NCBI RefSeq assembly: GCF_009696615.1
Contig: NZ_VULO01000013.1
Span: 1-64,000, forward strand
Source of the DNA: Scrofimicrobium canadense
Lineage (GTDB): Bacteria > Actinomycetota > Actinomycetes > Actinomycetales > Actinomycetaceae
Length of the DNA stretch: 64,000 nt
Reading direction: 5' to 3'
Shown here piece after piece: positions 36,381 through 44,814 of this stretch. Below the pieces are notes generated by a model. The model ran no database searches, was not told the DNA's origin, and saw nothing but the letters and a program-made list of their open reading frames with translations. Positions within the stretch are counted from its first letter, which is position 1; each line of letters starts with the position of its first letter. The position numbers were made by a program, and so were the translations under genes.

Positions 36381-37645
36381 CACTGTGCTTTGATGTCATC
36401 AGTATTTTCCCCCAGTACTTCCAGCCACTTGACCTGTCATTGCTTGGCAAAGCGCAAGAATCTGGGCGGGTACAGATCAACGTCCATGATTTGAGGAACT
36501 GGGCTGAAGGGACTCACCGCAGCGTCGATGATTCGCCGGCAGGTGGCGGAGCTGGCATGGTGATGCGTGCTGATGTGTGGGGGCGAGCCATTGATACCGT
36601 TCGCAAGCCCGGGAGGTCTGTCCTAGCTATCCCTACCCCCAGTGGCCAGCTGCTCAACCAGCGCCTGGTGGAACGCCTCGCCCAGAGTGAACAGGTCGTT
36701 GTCGCATGTGGCCGATATGAAGGAATCGACGCCAGAGTTGCAGAATACTATGACAATGTCGTGGAGTTTTCGTTGGGTGACTATGTGCTCAACGGTGGGG
36801 AAGTAGCAGCATTGGCACTCATTGAGGCGACAGCTCGTCTTCAAGAGGGTTTCATGGGAAATGCGCAATCGCTGATGGAAGAATCCCATTCAGAAGAAGG
36901 CTTGTTAGAGTATCCCGCTTACACAGCCCCCCAACAGTGGCGCGGCCACGAGATTCCCGCGGTGCTCAAATCTGGAGATCACAAAGCGATTGCCAGGTGG
37001 CGCAGAGACCAATCATTGCGGCGCACTGCGCGGCGCCGTCCCGATCTCCTTGCGTCGCTGCAAGGACTTGACTCTCGCGACCGACAAATTCTTGCGGAAG
37101 AGGGGTGGCTACTGGTTCCGCAACTGGCCCCTGTTGTCATTGAAGAAGCGTCGGTTAGTGACATTCCTGACCTGGCGGAACTAGCCGCACGTACCTTTCC
37201 AGATGCGTGTCCTCCGGGAATCCCAGATAAAGAAAACAATCGTTTCTTAGAAGAAAACCTCAGTGAGGACGCATTCACTCGGTACTTAGAGCACCCCGAT
37301 GAGTGGAGAGTATTAGTGGCTCGTGTCCCTCACGGGATTGTCGCTTATACACTTACTGGAATGAACGCCCCGGAAGAATTTCACAGGCCGGGGGCAGCCT
37401 ATCTCTCGAAATGCTACACCGACAGAGAGTACCGTGGATCAGGAGTCACCAGCGCCTTGGTGGAAAAGACGGTCCAGCTATGCCAGGCGGATGCGATTGT
37501 CCTTGCCACAAACATTGGCAATAAGCGCGCCGCTAAATTCTACCGACGGATGGGATTTCGCAAAGCGGGGCGCCGAAAGTTTTTCATCGGCAATTATGAA
37601 AACACCGATGATACTTTCGTGCGCGATCTCACGCACAAAAGTTAG
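36377..37645 (+). CDS. trmD: TrmD tRNA(m1G37) methyltransferase fused to a GNAT domain
   Basis: A 422-residue fusion. Residues 1 to about 245 are TrmD: FDVISIFPQYF, the trefoil-knot SAM site YEGIDARV and SLGDYVLNGGEVAAL, and the C-terminal helical part RRDQSLRRTARRRPDLL. It methylates G37 of tRNAs next to the anticodon to prevent frameshifting. Residues about 253-422 form an acetyltransferase (GNAT): VIEEASVSDIPDLAELAART, then YTDREYRGSGVTSALVEK as the acetyl-CoA motif A, and NKRAAKFYRRMGFRKAG. The GNAT substrate is unknown. GTG start overlaps rimM. There is no stop or frameshift between the halves, so the fusion is real in this sequence. Confidence 0.92.
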   Translation: MTLCFDVISIFPQYFQPLDLSLLGKAQESGRVQINVHDLRNWAEGTHRSVDDSPAGGGAGMVMRADVWGRAIDTVRKPGRSVLAIPTPSGQLLNQRLVERLAQSEQVVVACGRYEGIDARVAEYYDNVVEFSLGDYVLNGGEVAALALIEATARLQEGFMGNAQSLMEESHSEEGLLEYPAYTAPQQWRGHEIPAVLKSGDHKAIARWRRDQSLRRTARRRPDLLASLQGLDSRDRQILAEEGWLLVPQLAPVVIEEASVSDIPDLAELAARTFPDACPPGIPDKENNRFLEENLSEDAFTRYLEHPDEWRVLVARVPHGIVAYTLTGMNAPEEFHRPGAAYLSKCYTDREYRGSGVTSALVEKTVQLCQADAIVLATNIGNKRAAKFYRRMGFRKAGRRKFFIGNYENTDDTFVRDLTHKS

Positions 37646-37737
37646 GTCGAATGGCGCAGGTATGGCAAACTAAAACTCTGGAAACCAGGTGTATCCTGCC
37701 GCAGGGGGACACCATGAGGGGACCAGAGACGATCGTA

Positions 37738-37751
37738 GCGGGAATTCCCGC
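37738..37751 (+). promoter_or_regulatory. Perfect 14-bp palindrome in the rplS leader
   Basis: GCGGGAATTCCCGC lies 46 bases upstream of the rplS start in a ~150-base gap after trmD. It could fold as a short RNA hairpin or be an operator; no family of L19 leaders is recognised with certainty. Confidence 0.35.
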
Positions 37752-37796
37752 ATAACTGACGCAAATGACCTGCGGCATGTGTGTCTTGGAGCTGAA

Positions 37797-38144
37797 ATGC
37801 AAAAGCTAGATGTAGTAGACGCAGCTTCTCTGCGTGAGGACATTCCTCCTTTCCGTGCCGGTGACACCGTCAAGGTTCACGTGAAAGTTGTTGAAGGTAA
37901 CCGCAGTCGTGTCCAGATTTTCCAGGGCGTTGTAATTGCCCGTCGTGGTCACGGTGTTTCTTCTACTTTCACCGTTCGTAAGATTTCTTTCGGTGTTGGT
38001 GTTGAGCGTACTTTCCCGGTGCACTCTCCTTCAATCGAGACAATCGAAGTTGTTACCCGCGGTGACGTTCGTCGCGCCAAGTTGTACTACTTGCGTGATC
38101 GTCACGGCAAGGCAGCCAAGATCAAAGAGCGCCTCGATCACTGA
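37797..38144 (+). CDS. rplS: 50S ribosomal protein L19
   Basis: A 115-residue protein. [20 protein letters not shown] and [18 protein letters not shown] are the L19 signatures at the 30S-50S interface. ATG 37797 follows GGAG by five bases; longer frames upstream lack a ribosome site. It ends before a terminator. Confidence 0.97.
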   Translation: MQKLDVVDAASLREDIPPFRAGDTVKVHVKVVEGNRSRVQIFQGVVIARRGHGVSSTFTVRKISFGVGVERTFPVHSPSIETIEVVTRGDVRRAKLYYLRDRHGKAAKIKERLDH

Positions 38145-38162
38145 CCGGCGCTGTGAACTGAG

Positions 38163-38194
38163 CCCCCTGCGTGCGCGTAGGGGGTAACTTTTTT
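38163..38194 (+). terminator. Terminator after rplS
   Basis: CCCCCT/AGGGGG stem with a loop rich in GC, then taac and six T residues (38189-38194). It separates rplS from lepB. Confidence 0.85.
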
Positions 38195-38217
38195 CTGTAG
38201 CGAGTAAGGTGGGACTG

Positions 38218-38940
38218 ATGGAATACGACTCGCCCGAAGAAATACGACTGCCTAAGCGCTCCGAGATTGGCAAGAGGCCGCGCAGAACAGCGACAAGCCG
38301 CATTGGTAGAGGACTCATGGAAGTCCTCATTGTCTTAGTGTTAGCCACTGTGACATCCATGGTCATACGGTTCTTTGTTCTGCAAGTCTATTCCATTCCA
38401 TCTTCCTCAATGACGACGACGTTGCAGGTTGGAGATCGTATTGTAGTCAACCGGCTTCCCGTATTGGGAAAACAAATCGAACGTGGGGATGTCGTTGTTT
38501 TCTCTGACGACAACCACTGGCTCAATAACGACGGCTCCCCCCTAGGCATGTGGCAGCAAGTTGGACAATTTATGGGCATCGTTCCAGCCAATGGCGAAGA
38601 TGTCCTTGTCAAGAGAGTGATTGGTATGGGTGGAGACACCGTCGAATGCTGCACCGATGCGGGTGAAATCACTGTTAATGGAGTGCCGATCACCGAAGAT
38701 TATCTGATTGAGGGGGCAAGACCCGCTGATACGGAGTTCTCTGTTGTAGTCCCAGAAGGAAAAGTCTGGGTCATGGGGGATAACCGCCAGCATTCTGCCG
38801 ATTCGCTGTATCACTTTAATAACGGCGGTGATGCTTTCGTTGATGAGTCTGCGGTAATTGGCCGTGTGTGGGGAGTTGCCTGGCCCTTGAATCATTGGTC
38901 GAGTGTTGGCAGCCGCAAGACCTTTGACGATGTCCCCTGA
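38218..38940 (+). CDS. lepB: Signal peptidase I
   Basis: A 240-residue membrane protease. One N-terminal helix (about 33-56) precedes the catalytic serine S64 in IPSSSMTTTL; the general-base lysine is K132 in VLVKRVIGMGGD; the C-terminal box GDNRQHSADS completes the family set. It cleaves Sec and Tat signal peptides, including those of the surface enzymes in this window. ATG 38218 follows AAGGTGG; GTG 38209 is in frame but unlikely. Confidence 0.95.
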   Translation: MEYDSPEEIRLPKRSEIGKRPRRTATSRIGRGLMEVLIVLVLATVTSMVIRFFVLQVYSIPSSSMTTTLQVGDRIVVNRLPVLGKQIERGDVVVFSDDNHWLNNDGSPLGMWQQVGQFMGIVPANGEDVLVKRVIGMGGDTVECCTDAGEITVNGVPITEDYLIEGARPADTEFSVVVPEGKVWVMGDNRQHSADSLYHFNNGGDAFVDESAVIGRVWGVAWPLNHWSSVGSRKTFDDVP

Positions 38941-39547
38941 TCGCGCTGTTGAACAGGATCTTGCACGCGTGTGGGGACGCATCGCAGGAATGGACGAGGT
39001 GGGTCGCGGGGCGCTGGCTGGGCCGGTATGTGTGGGCGTTGTGGTCGTCGAAGAGGAAATGCCGCCCCCTCCTGAAGGATTGACTGATTCAAAACTCCTC
39101 ACCCCCTCGAAAAGAAAAACTCTAGTTGAACCCGTACAGGAGTGGGCATCATCGTGGGCGGTGGGGATGTCAAGCGCCGAAGAAATCGATCGCTGGGGTT
39201 TGACCGAGGCACTCCGAGTAGCGGGAATGAGAGCATTAGAACATGTTGGGTCCGTCGGGTGCGTATTGCTTGATGGGAAACATAACTGGCTGGGGACGCG
39301 AGACCTCTTTGATCACAATACGTGTGAGGTTCCCGTAGTGACCCAAGTGAAAGGTGACCTTCTGTGTACCGCGGTCGCCGCTGCATCTATTGTTGCAAAA
39401 GTCGCTAGAGATGCGCTGATGGAGCAACTGCCTGATCCCGGGTACGATTGGGCCCGTAACAAAGGATACGGCTCCTGGGCTCACCGGCAAGCATTGGTAA
39501 GGTTGGGACCCAGTGAGTATCATCGCAAGAGCTGGAAGTTGATCTGA
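38930..39547 (+). CDS. rnhB: Ribonuclease HII
   Basis: A 205-residue nuclease that removes ribonucleotides from DNA. Acidic residues D22-E23 in GMDEVGRGALAGP start the active site, with LLDGKHNW, KGDLLCTAVAAASIVAKVARD and Y-DWARNKGYG further on. It overlaps lepB by 11 bases and is in the conserved lepB-rnhB order of actinobacteria. Confidence 0.96.
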   Translation: MSPDRAVEQDLARVWGRIAGMDEVGRGALAGPVCVGVVVVEEEMPPPPEGLTDSKLLTPSKRKTLVEPVQEWASSWAVGMSSAEEIDRWGLTEALRVAGMRALEHVGSVGCVLLDGKHNWLGTRDLFDHNTCEVPVVTQVKGDLLCTAVAAASIVAKVARDALMEQLPDPGYDWARNKGYGSWAHRQALVRLGPSEYHRKSWKLI

Positions 39548-39555
39548 GGAGCGTC

Positions 39556-39858
39556 GTGAGTATTGACGACATTGAATCGTATGAGAACTCCCGTGAACTG
39601 GAGCTTTTTCGCGAATACCGGGACGTAGTTGGATTATTCAACTACGTGGTAGAAACTGAGCGTCGCTTCTATCTATGTAATTCCGTGGACATTCAAGCCC
39701 GGCCAGCTGGCGGTGACGTTTTCTTTGAGCTTTCACTTACCGATGCCTGGGTGTGGGACATTTACCGTCCTTCACGTTTTGTGAAGTCTGTTCGGGTGGT
39801 GACCTTCAAAGACGTCAACGTGGAAGAGCTTTCAAAACCCGAATACGAACTTCCCTGA
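39556..39858 (+). CDS. DUF2469-family protein
   Basis: A 100-residue acidic soluble protein, start GTG 39556 after GAGGAG. SIDDIESYENSRELELFREY and VFFELSLTDAWVWDIYRP are typical of DUF2469, a family nearly confined to actinobacteria and usually found between rnhB and yraN as here. Function unknown. Confidence 0.9.
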   Translation: MSIDDIESYENSRELELFREYRDVVGLFNYVVETERRFYLCNSVDIQARPAGGDVFFELSLTDAWVWDIYRPSRFVKSVRVVTFKDVNVEELSKPEYELP

Positions 39859-39890
39859 AAAACGCACATCCACAGTGCCTCAATAGCGGC

Positions 39891-39899
39891 TTATCCACA
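39891..39899 (+). promoter_or_regulatory. DnaA-box-like site
   Basis: TTATCCACA matches the DnaA-box consensus exactly. A partial match (ATCCACA) lies 25 bases upstream. With no dnaA, dnaN or AT-rich unwinding region here it is not an origin; chance or a minor DnaA site is possible. Confidence 0.3.
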
Positions 39900-39952
39900 G
39901 AAATAGCAAAGCCCATTTTCGCTACCTAACTAGCACCTGCCACAGTGTCTTC

Positions 39953-40300
39953 ATGAACACTACTGTGAAATTGGGAAGGTGCGGGGAACGCATCGCCGCA
40001 GAATTCTTAGGTGCGCATGGGCTGGTTCTCCTCGACTCCAACTGGCGCGCCGGACGCTTGGGCGAGCTGGACCTCGTATTCAAAGACGATACTTCCATTA
40101 TCTTTGTTGAGGTGAAGACGCGGCGCTCTGATAGCGCATCGGAAGCTGTCGACTACCGAAAACTGGCGCAGCTGCAACGACTTGCTCAGCTTTGGTTACA
40201 ACGTCACACATGGGGTCACACCTATCGAATCGACATGGTATGCGTGACTATCGCGCCTCGGCTGGGCCGAATTCTCTGGCATCAAGGAATCGACCGATGA
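39953..40300 (+). CDS. yraN: YraN-family (UPF0102) nuclease-fold protein
   Basis: A 115-residue protein with a restriction-endonuclease-like fold: GERIAAEFL, then LGELDLVFKDD and IIFVEVKTRRS hold the E-D-ExK residues. It accompanies comM and dprA in many genomes, suggesting a DNA-processing role. Its stop overlaps the comM start (ATGA). Confidence 0.92.
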   Translation: MNTTVKLGRCGERIAAEFLGAHGLVLLDSNWRAGRLGELDLVFKDDTSIIFVEVKTRRSDSASEAVDYRKLAQLQRLAQLWLQRHTWGHTYRIDMVCVTIAPRLGRILWHQGIDR

Positions 40301-41796
40301 ACCAGGTTGCGCGGGTGCACGCGATTTCATTGGGAGGACTCCAAGGAACTGTCGTGTGCGTGGAAGCACACGTGGGCCCGGGACTAGTCATGACACGGAT
40401 AGTCGGTAACGGAGACTCCTCGCTACGTGAAGCATCTGATCGTGTGCGCGCCGCATTCCTCAACTGCGATATTCCTTTCCTAGACCAGCGGCTCACCGTC
40501 AACCTTTCGCCTGCAGACCTTCCAAAAACTGGGGCCTCGTTTGATTTAGCTATTGCTGTGGCAATACTGGTGGCTAGGGAGATTCTGGATCAGTCCATTG
40601 CCTGGAAAACAGCATTTGTTGCCGAGCTGGCATTGGACGGAAGCCTCAGACCAGTACGTGGCACCTTAGCTCTGGCTTGGGCAGCGCGCGAACATGGTTT
40701 CACGCACCTCGTTGTCGCGAGGGAAAGTGCGGGAGAAGCCGCATTAGTCGAAGGACTATCGGTACAAGGATGCGGACACCTCAACGAAATTCTTCGAGCC
40801 TTCCCGGTAGGAGCACCTGCAGGCTGGCCGCACCCATGCACACCGTCAAAGCAGCATCCAACCAGGACCTCGCAACGGACCGACTTAGCAAACGTGCGGG
40901 GACAACCTGAAGCACGTTATGCACTCCTTATTGCCGCAGTGGGCGGCCATCACATGCTTCTTCACGGTGAACCGGGAGCTGGAAAATCCCTACTCGCGTC
41001 CTGTTTGCCATCTGTCCTACCTGATCTATGTGCGGAAGACATGATGACTGTTGCAGCGATCCGGTCGCTTGCAGGTTTCCAACCGACTCTCGATATGCAA
41101 CCCCCATGTGAGTCTATTTCTCCAGGCACATCAGTTGCTGCACTTGTTGGGGGCGGTAGCAGGCAAGTACGGCCGGGTGCGGTTTCGCTGGCTCATTGCG
41201 GGGTGCTCATTCTTGATGAGGCACCCGAATTGCCGCGCCGGCTTTTAGAGTCTCTTCGTACCCCTTTAGATGAGGGGCAGGTTTCGACTCGCAGGGCTCA
41301 TGCGATTGTGACTTTTCCAGCCAGATTCCAGTTGGTGATGACAGCGAACCCCTGCCCATGCGGTTTGCGCGAGTGCAGGTGCGCGCCACATTCACGTCGG
41401 CTTTACCGTCGACGTTTGTCGGGGCCGATCCTCGATCGAATCGATATTGTCCAGGCAATGACTCAGCCCTCAGAATCTAGCCTGGCAGTCGATGAGGGGC
41501 TGAGCTCCACGCAGGCGCGTGCAATGGTGGTGGAGGCACGCCGCAGGAGTGTGAAACGGTGGCCGCAATGGCCCAGTAACGCATATGCGGAGGGAGAATT
41601 ACTTCAGGTCGGGGTGCCCTCAGGGTGCTTAGATGCGATGCGAAGAGAAGTAGAGCGGGGCCGATTGTCAATGCGTGGTCTCGATAGGGTACTGCGGGTT
41701 GCATGGTCGATAGCCGACCTGGAAATGCATCCGGAACCTACGGTAGAAGACCTTGGATTAGCCATGGACTTACGAACAAAAGACTCCTGGGAGTAA
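40297..41796 (+). CDS. comM: YifB/ComM-type Mg-chelatase-like AAA ATPase
   Basis: A 499-residue ATPase. The N-terminal Lon-S5-like domain (RVHAISLGGLQGTVVCVEAH) precedes the AAA core: Walker A GEPGAGKSLLA, Walker B GVLILDEAPE, and a cysteine cluster NPCPCGLRECRCA. C-terminal helical domain follows. ComM acts as a hexameric helicase in branch migration during natural transformation. It overlaps yraN and is four bases from dprA. Confidence 0.93.
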   Translation: MNQVARVHAISLGGLQGTVVCVEAHVGPGLVMTRIVGNGDSSLREASDRVRAAFLNCDIPFLDQRLTVNLSPADLPKTGASFDLAIAVAILVAREILDQSIAWKTAFVAELALDGSLRPVRGTLALAWAAREHGFTHLVVARESAGEAALVEGLSVQGCGHLNEILRAFPVGAPAGWPHPCTPSKQHPTRTSQRTDLANVRGQPEARYALLIAAVGGHHMLLHGEPGAGKSLLASCLPSVLPDLCAEDMMTVAAIRSLAGFQPTLDMQPPCESISPGTSVAALVGGGSRQVRPGAVSLAHCGVLILDEAPELPRRLLESLRTPLDEGQVSTRRAHAIVTFPARFQLVMTANPCPCGLRECRCAPHSRRLYRRRLSGPILDRIDIVQAMTQPSESSLAVDEGLSSTQARAMVVEARRRSVKRWPQWPSNAYAEGELLQVGVPSGCLDAMRREVERGRLSMRGLDRVLRVAWSIADLEMHPEPTVEDLGLAMDLRTKDSWE

Positions 41797-41799
41797 CGT

Positions 41800-42879
41800 A
41801 TGGATGAACGAGAATTAGCGGCTGCCTGGTCGGGAATTATAGAGCCTGGGGATCGTGCTGCTGGCGACCTATGGAATGCATTAGGGGCCGAAGTAGGCCT
41901 GGAGTGGATGCGGTTACCATCAGCGCAACCACTTGTGCAGGTACAGGGGTGGAAGGCACTTCACGCCCGTACTCATCCGCGGGCGTTGGCAGTGGAACCG
42001 AACATAGAGTTGTCCAGAGCTAAGGCGTTAGGGGTTGACGTGATGTGGCGCGGACATGAGGACTGGCCGGGGCAGCTTAGCTGTCTTGGACCTGCTGAAC
42101 CGCTTGTCTTGTGGACCAAGGGCAATACCGATCTTCTATCTCGCCAACAGGTTGCCATTGTGGGAGCAAGAGCTTCAACAGCATACGGCAACCGCATTGC
42201 CCAGGATATGGCGTGGGAACTGGGAAAACAGGGAATTGTTGTTACCTCAGGGGGTGCTTATGGAATAGATGCCGCCGCACATAAGGGGGCACTGGAAAGC
42301 GGACAGACTATCGCAGTATTGTGCGGTGGTCTCGGCAATCTGTATCCACGGGGAAACGTGGACCTGTTCAATCGCATTGGCTGTGAGGGGATCCTTGTAT
42401 CCGAAGTGCCACCTGGATGGAGACCTGCCCGGTGGAGATTTCTCGAAAGAAATCGGGTGATAGCCGGGCTTGCCCAAGCACTCGTTGTGGTTGAAGCGGG
42501 AATGCGTTCAGGCGCGTTGGCGACAGCATCTCGCGCAGCAGATATTTCCTGTGAGGTTGGTGCTGTGCCAGGGCCTGTGACGTCGGCCGCCTCAGCCGGG
42601 TGTCTTCATTTGATCAGAGAAGGGGCAGCCCTTATCCGCAGCGTGAACGATATTCTCGAAATGATCGGAGAATTTGTTTCCCATGAGGCGATAGTGGAGA
42701 TGGCAGTGGACCCATATGAGCAAAGGGTGTGGGAGGCATTCCCCGTTTCGCGAGTATCTACAACTGATGAACTAGTACTTGCAAGTGGATTGAGTAGGGA
42801 AGTGACAGAAGCTGCTTTAGTGGGGTTGAAACTGCGTGGGGTCATTGCTTTAGATGAACACCAATGGCGAAGGCTGTAG
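41800..42879 (+). CDS. dprA: DNA-processing protein DprA
   Basis: A 359-residue Rossmann-fold protein. VAIVGARASTAYGNRIAQDM and VTSGGAYGIDAAAHKGAL form the DNA-binding fold, RFLERNRVIAGLAQALVVVEA is the hallmark. A C-terminal winged helix (VSTTDELVLASGLSREV) is present. It loads RecA on single-stranded DNA. Together with comM it marks potential competence or general recombination. Confidence 0.94.
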   Translation: MDERELAAAWSGIIEPGDRAAGDLWNALGAEVGLEWMRLPSAQPLVQVQGWKALHARTHPRALAVEPNIELSRAKALGVDVMWRGHEDWPGQLSCLGPAEPLVLWTKGNTDLLSRQQVAIVGARASTAYGNRIAQDMAWELGKQGIVVTSGGAYGIDAAAHKGALESGQTIAVLCGGLGNLYPRGNVDLFNRIGCEGILVSEVPPGWRPARWRFLERNRVIAGLAQALVVVEAGMRSGALATASRAADISCEVGAVPGPVTSAASAGCLHLIREGAALIRSVNDILEMIGEFVSHEAIVEMAVDPYEQRVWEAFPVSRVSTTDELVLASGLSREVTEAALVGLKLRGVIALDEHQWRRL

Positions 42880-42888
42880 CCTGGCTGT

Positions 42889-43749
42889 GTGGAAGAACAG
42901 ATCGAAGTCTGGGCTGAGTACTTGGGGCAGCGCCGGGGGTTTTCGGCAGCAACAGTGCGTGCCTATGTTAGTGATCTCAGACTATGTATGGGAAGTGTGA
43001 AGAGTTTTACGTCTCGAGAGCTCAGGTCTTGGCTGGCAAGCCGGGCCGCAGAAGGCGCGTCGAGGGCGACGGTGGCACGAAATGCCGCAGCGCTTCGTGC
43101 TTTCGGTTCATGGGCCTTGGCACAAGGAATAGTTGACGAAGACCCAGCCGTCGACATTGAGACGGCACCGGTGAAATCTCGGTTACCTCAGGTGCTAGAC
43201 ACAGATGCGGTTACTGCGCTGCTTGAAGGTGCCAAATGCGAAGCTGACACGCCTATTGGAGTAAGAGATTGGGCTTTTTTTGAGCTTCTGTACGGCTCGG
43301 GGCTTCGTGTAGGGGAGGCCTGCAGTCTTGACGTGGATGACCTTAACCTCGATCAAGGATTTCTTCGAGTGCTAGGTAAAGGGAATAAAGAAAGAGTTGC
43401 GCCGGTTGGCACGCCTGCTGCTAAGGCACTTATGCAATGGCTGCAAGAACGTAGTGACGTGGCAAAACCTGGAGAGAAAGCATTGTTCGTCGGTCAGAGA
43501 GGGAGCCGGGTTGATCCGCGGGTGATGCGGGGTCGACTACACCACCTGGCAGCTAGACAAGGAGTCCCCGATATTGCTCCGCATGGATTGCGCCACACAT
43601 CTGCTACCCACATGCTCAGTGGTGGAGCTGACTTACGATTTGTTCAAGACTATTTGGGTCATGCGTCTTTAGCTACCACTCAACGGTACACGCACGTGGA
43701 CTCGGAAAGGCTCGGCCGCGTGTATCGCCAAGCCCATCCGCGTGCGTAG
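42889..43749 (+). CDS. xerC: Tyrosine recombinase XerC
   Basis: A 286-residue recombinase starting at GTG 42889. SAM-like N-domain, then catalytic R in YGSGLRVGEACSL, K in GKGNKERV, HxxR in PHGLRHTSATHM, H in LGHASLATTQ and Y in RYTHV. It resolves chromosome dimers with XerD at dif. The chromosomal position after dprA is the normal actinobacterial one, so it is not a phage integrase. Confidence 0.93.
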   Translation: MEEQIEVWAEYLGQRRGFSAATVRAYVSDLRLCMGSVKSFTSRELRSWLASRAAEGASRATVARNAAALRAFGSWALAQGIVDEDPAVDIETAPVKSRLPQVLDTDAVTALLEGAKCEADTPIGVRDWAFFELLYGSGLRVGEACSLDVDDLNLDQGFLRVLGKGNKERVAPVGTPAAKALMQWLQERSDVAKPGEKALFVGQRGSRVDPRVMRGRLHHLAARQGVPDIAPHGLRHTSATHMLSGGADLRFVQDYLGHASLATTQRYTHVDSERLGRVYRQAHPRA

Positions 43750-43827
43750 TGCCAACATTCGAGAGGACATCACTAGCAATGTATTTCAAATCCTGTAATA
43801 TCTAGTTCGGTACTTACAGGAGGAATA

Positions 43828-44367
43828 ATGACAACAGTTGCACTAGCGAGAACGAAGACAGTCTTTCAGAGCATTCCAGCGCAGATGCTATCGGGTGTTT
43901 TGGCACTCACGCTCTTATCCCAAGTGGTCATTCCACTACCGTTTTCGCCAGTCCCGCTGACGCTCTCTACGTTGGCGGCAATGCTTCTTGGTGTCTATCT
44001 GGGTCCAATTCGAGGGATGGCCGCAGCCGTTCTGTATGCAGCAGCGGCAGCAGTGGGTGCACCAATACTTGCGGGCTTCACCGCTGGAGTCATGGTTGTG
44101 TCATTTGGCTATGTTATTGGTTACATTGTTGCGGCGGGAATTGTTGGCGTATATGCATCCCGTCTAGGAAAGGCAAATCCGTTAATAGCCTTTTTCGTAG
44201 CTGGAGCTGCCAGCCTTTCTGTCTACATCCCCGGAGTTATCTGGATGATGTTGGCGACAGGAATGGACCTCAGGACTGGAATCGCAGCAGGTGTCGTTCC
44301 ATTCCTTATTGGTGATGCACTCAAGTCGATTGTTGTTGCAGGCGCTCTCACTATGGTTCGGCGCTAG
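43828..44367 (+). CDS. bioY: Biotin transporter substrate-binding subunit BioY
   Basis: A 179-residue protein of six helices. The opening half (SQVVIPLPFSPVPLTLSTLA) is the BioY signature QITIPLP-x-VPxT-Q. It works alone or with ECF EcfAT proteins, which are not adjacent. AGGAGGA sits six bases upstream of the ATG. A possible -10 (TAATAT near 43797) lies before it. Confidence 0.92.
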   Translation: MTTVALARTKTVFQSIPAQMLSGVLALTLLSQVVIPLPFSPVPLTLSTLAAMLLGVYLGPIRGMAAAVLYAAAAAVGAPILAGFTAGVMVVSFGYVIGYIVAAGIVGVYASRLGKANPLIAFFVAGAASLSVYIPGVIWMMLATGMDLRTGIAAGVVPFLIGDALKSIVVAGALTMVRR

Positions 44368-44397
44368 TCCCAATCCTGCTAAACTAGCTGAGGTTAG

Positions 44398-44470
44398 GCC
44401 CCGATAGCTCAGTGGATAGAGCGTCCGCCTCCGGAGCGGAAGGTCGCAGGTTCGAATCCTGTTCGGGGCA
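44398..44470 (+). tRNA. tRNA-Arg (anticodon CCG)
   Basis: Cloverleaf with acceptor GCCCCGA/TCGGGGC, anticodon arm TCCGC-CTCCGGA-GCGGA giving CCG, and T arm GCAGGTTCGAATCCTGT. CCA is not encoded. Repeat copy 3 starts 45 bases downstream. Confidence 0.95.
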
Positions 44471-44515
44471 CTTTTGTTAATTTGTTAAGTGTAGAGCCTT
44501 GGGTTTCCCTTTTCC

Positions 44516-44565
44516 CACGTACGGGGTCATAAAACCGTGCACGGAGTCGCATGCCGCACAGGCAT
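44516..44565 (+). repeat. Three-copy repeat, copy 3
   Basis: CACGTACGGGGTCATAAAAC, then CGTGCAC and a GCATGCCGCACAGGCA stretch that aligns with copies 1 and 2 for about 48 bases before diverging. Four bases later an ISL3-type end begins (GGCTCTTGGGG at 44569). Confidence 0.7.
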
Positions 44566-44641
44566 TGAGGCTCTTGGGGTTTTGGTGGGGTGTGGTTGGT
44601 GTTTGAGGTGGGGATTTGCTGGCATAGAGCTTTCTTCACTG

Positions 44642-44700
44642 GTGAGTGCTTGATTTTTACCGATTTGCGCGAAGAAAAACGGTAAAAAGCAGACACTCAC
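44642..44700. repeat. Imperfect 21-bp inverted repeat
   Basis: Arms 44642-44662 (gtgagtg...tttttaccg) and 44680-44700 match at 18 of 21 positions by eye around a 17-base loop. It lies in the relic patch between the ISL3-type end at 44569 and the element at 44815. Confidence 0.5.
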
Positions 44701-44814
44701 AAAAGCACCCACAGACTTAAACGCTTTCCCACACCAGTTGTGCGGCCAACTCTCACAAAAACCTGGCACCCTATTCGCCCCGGGGGACTTCCCGTACAAC
44801 AGCCTGGGCAATGT

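Noticed and set aside
39891-39899. DnaA box considered as a replication origin.
   Set aside because: Only one exact box, no dnaA/dnaN and no AT-rich unwinding region nearby.
42889-43749. XerC considered as a phage or island integrase.
   Set aside because: It sits in the conserved comM-dprA-xerC order and has no flanking att-like duplications or phage genes.
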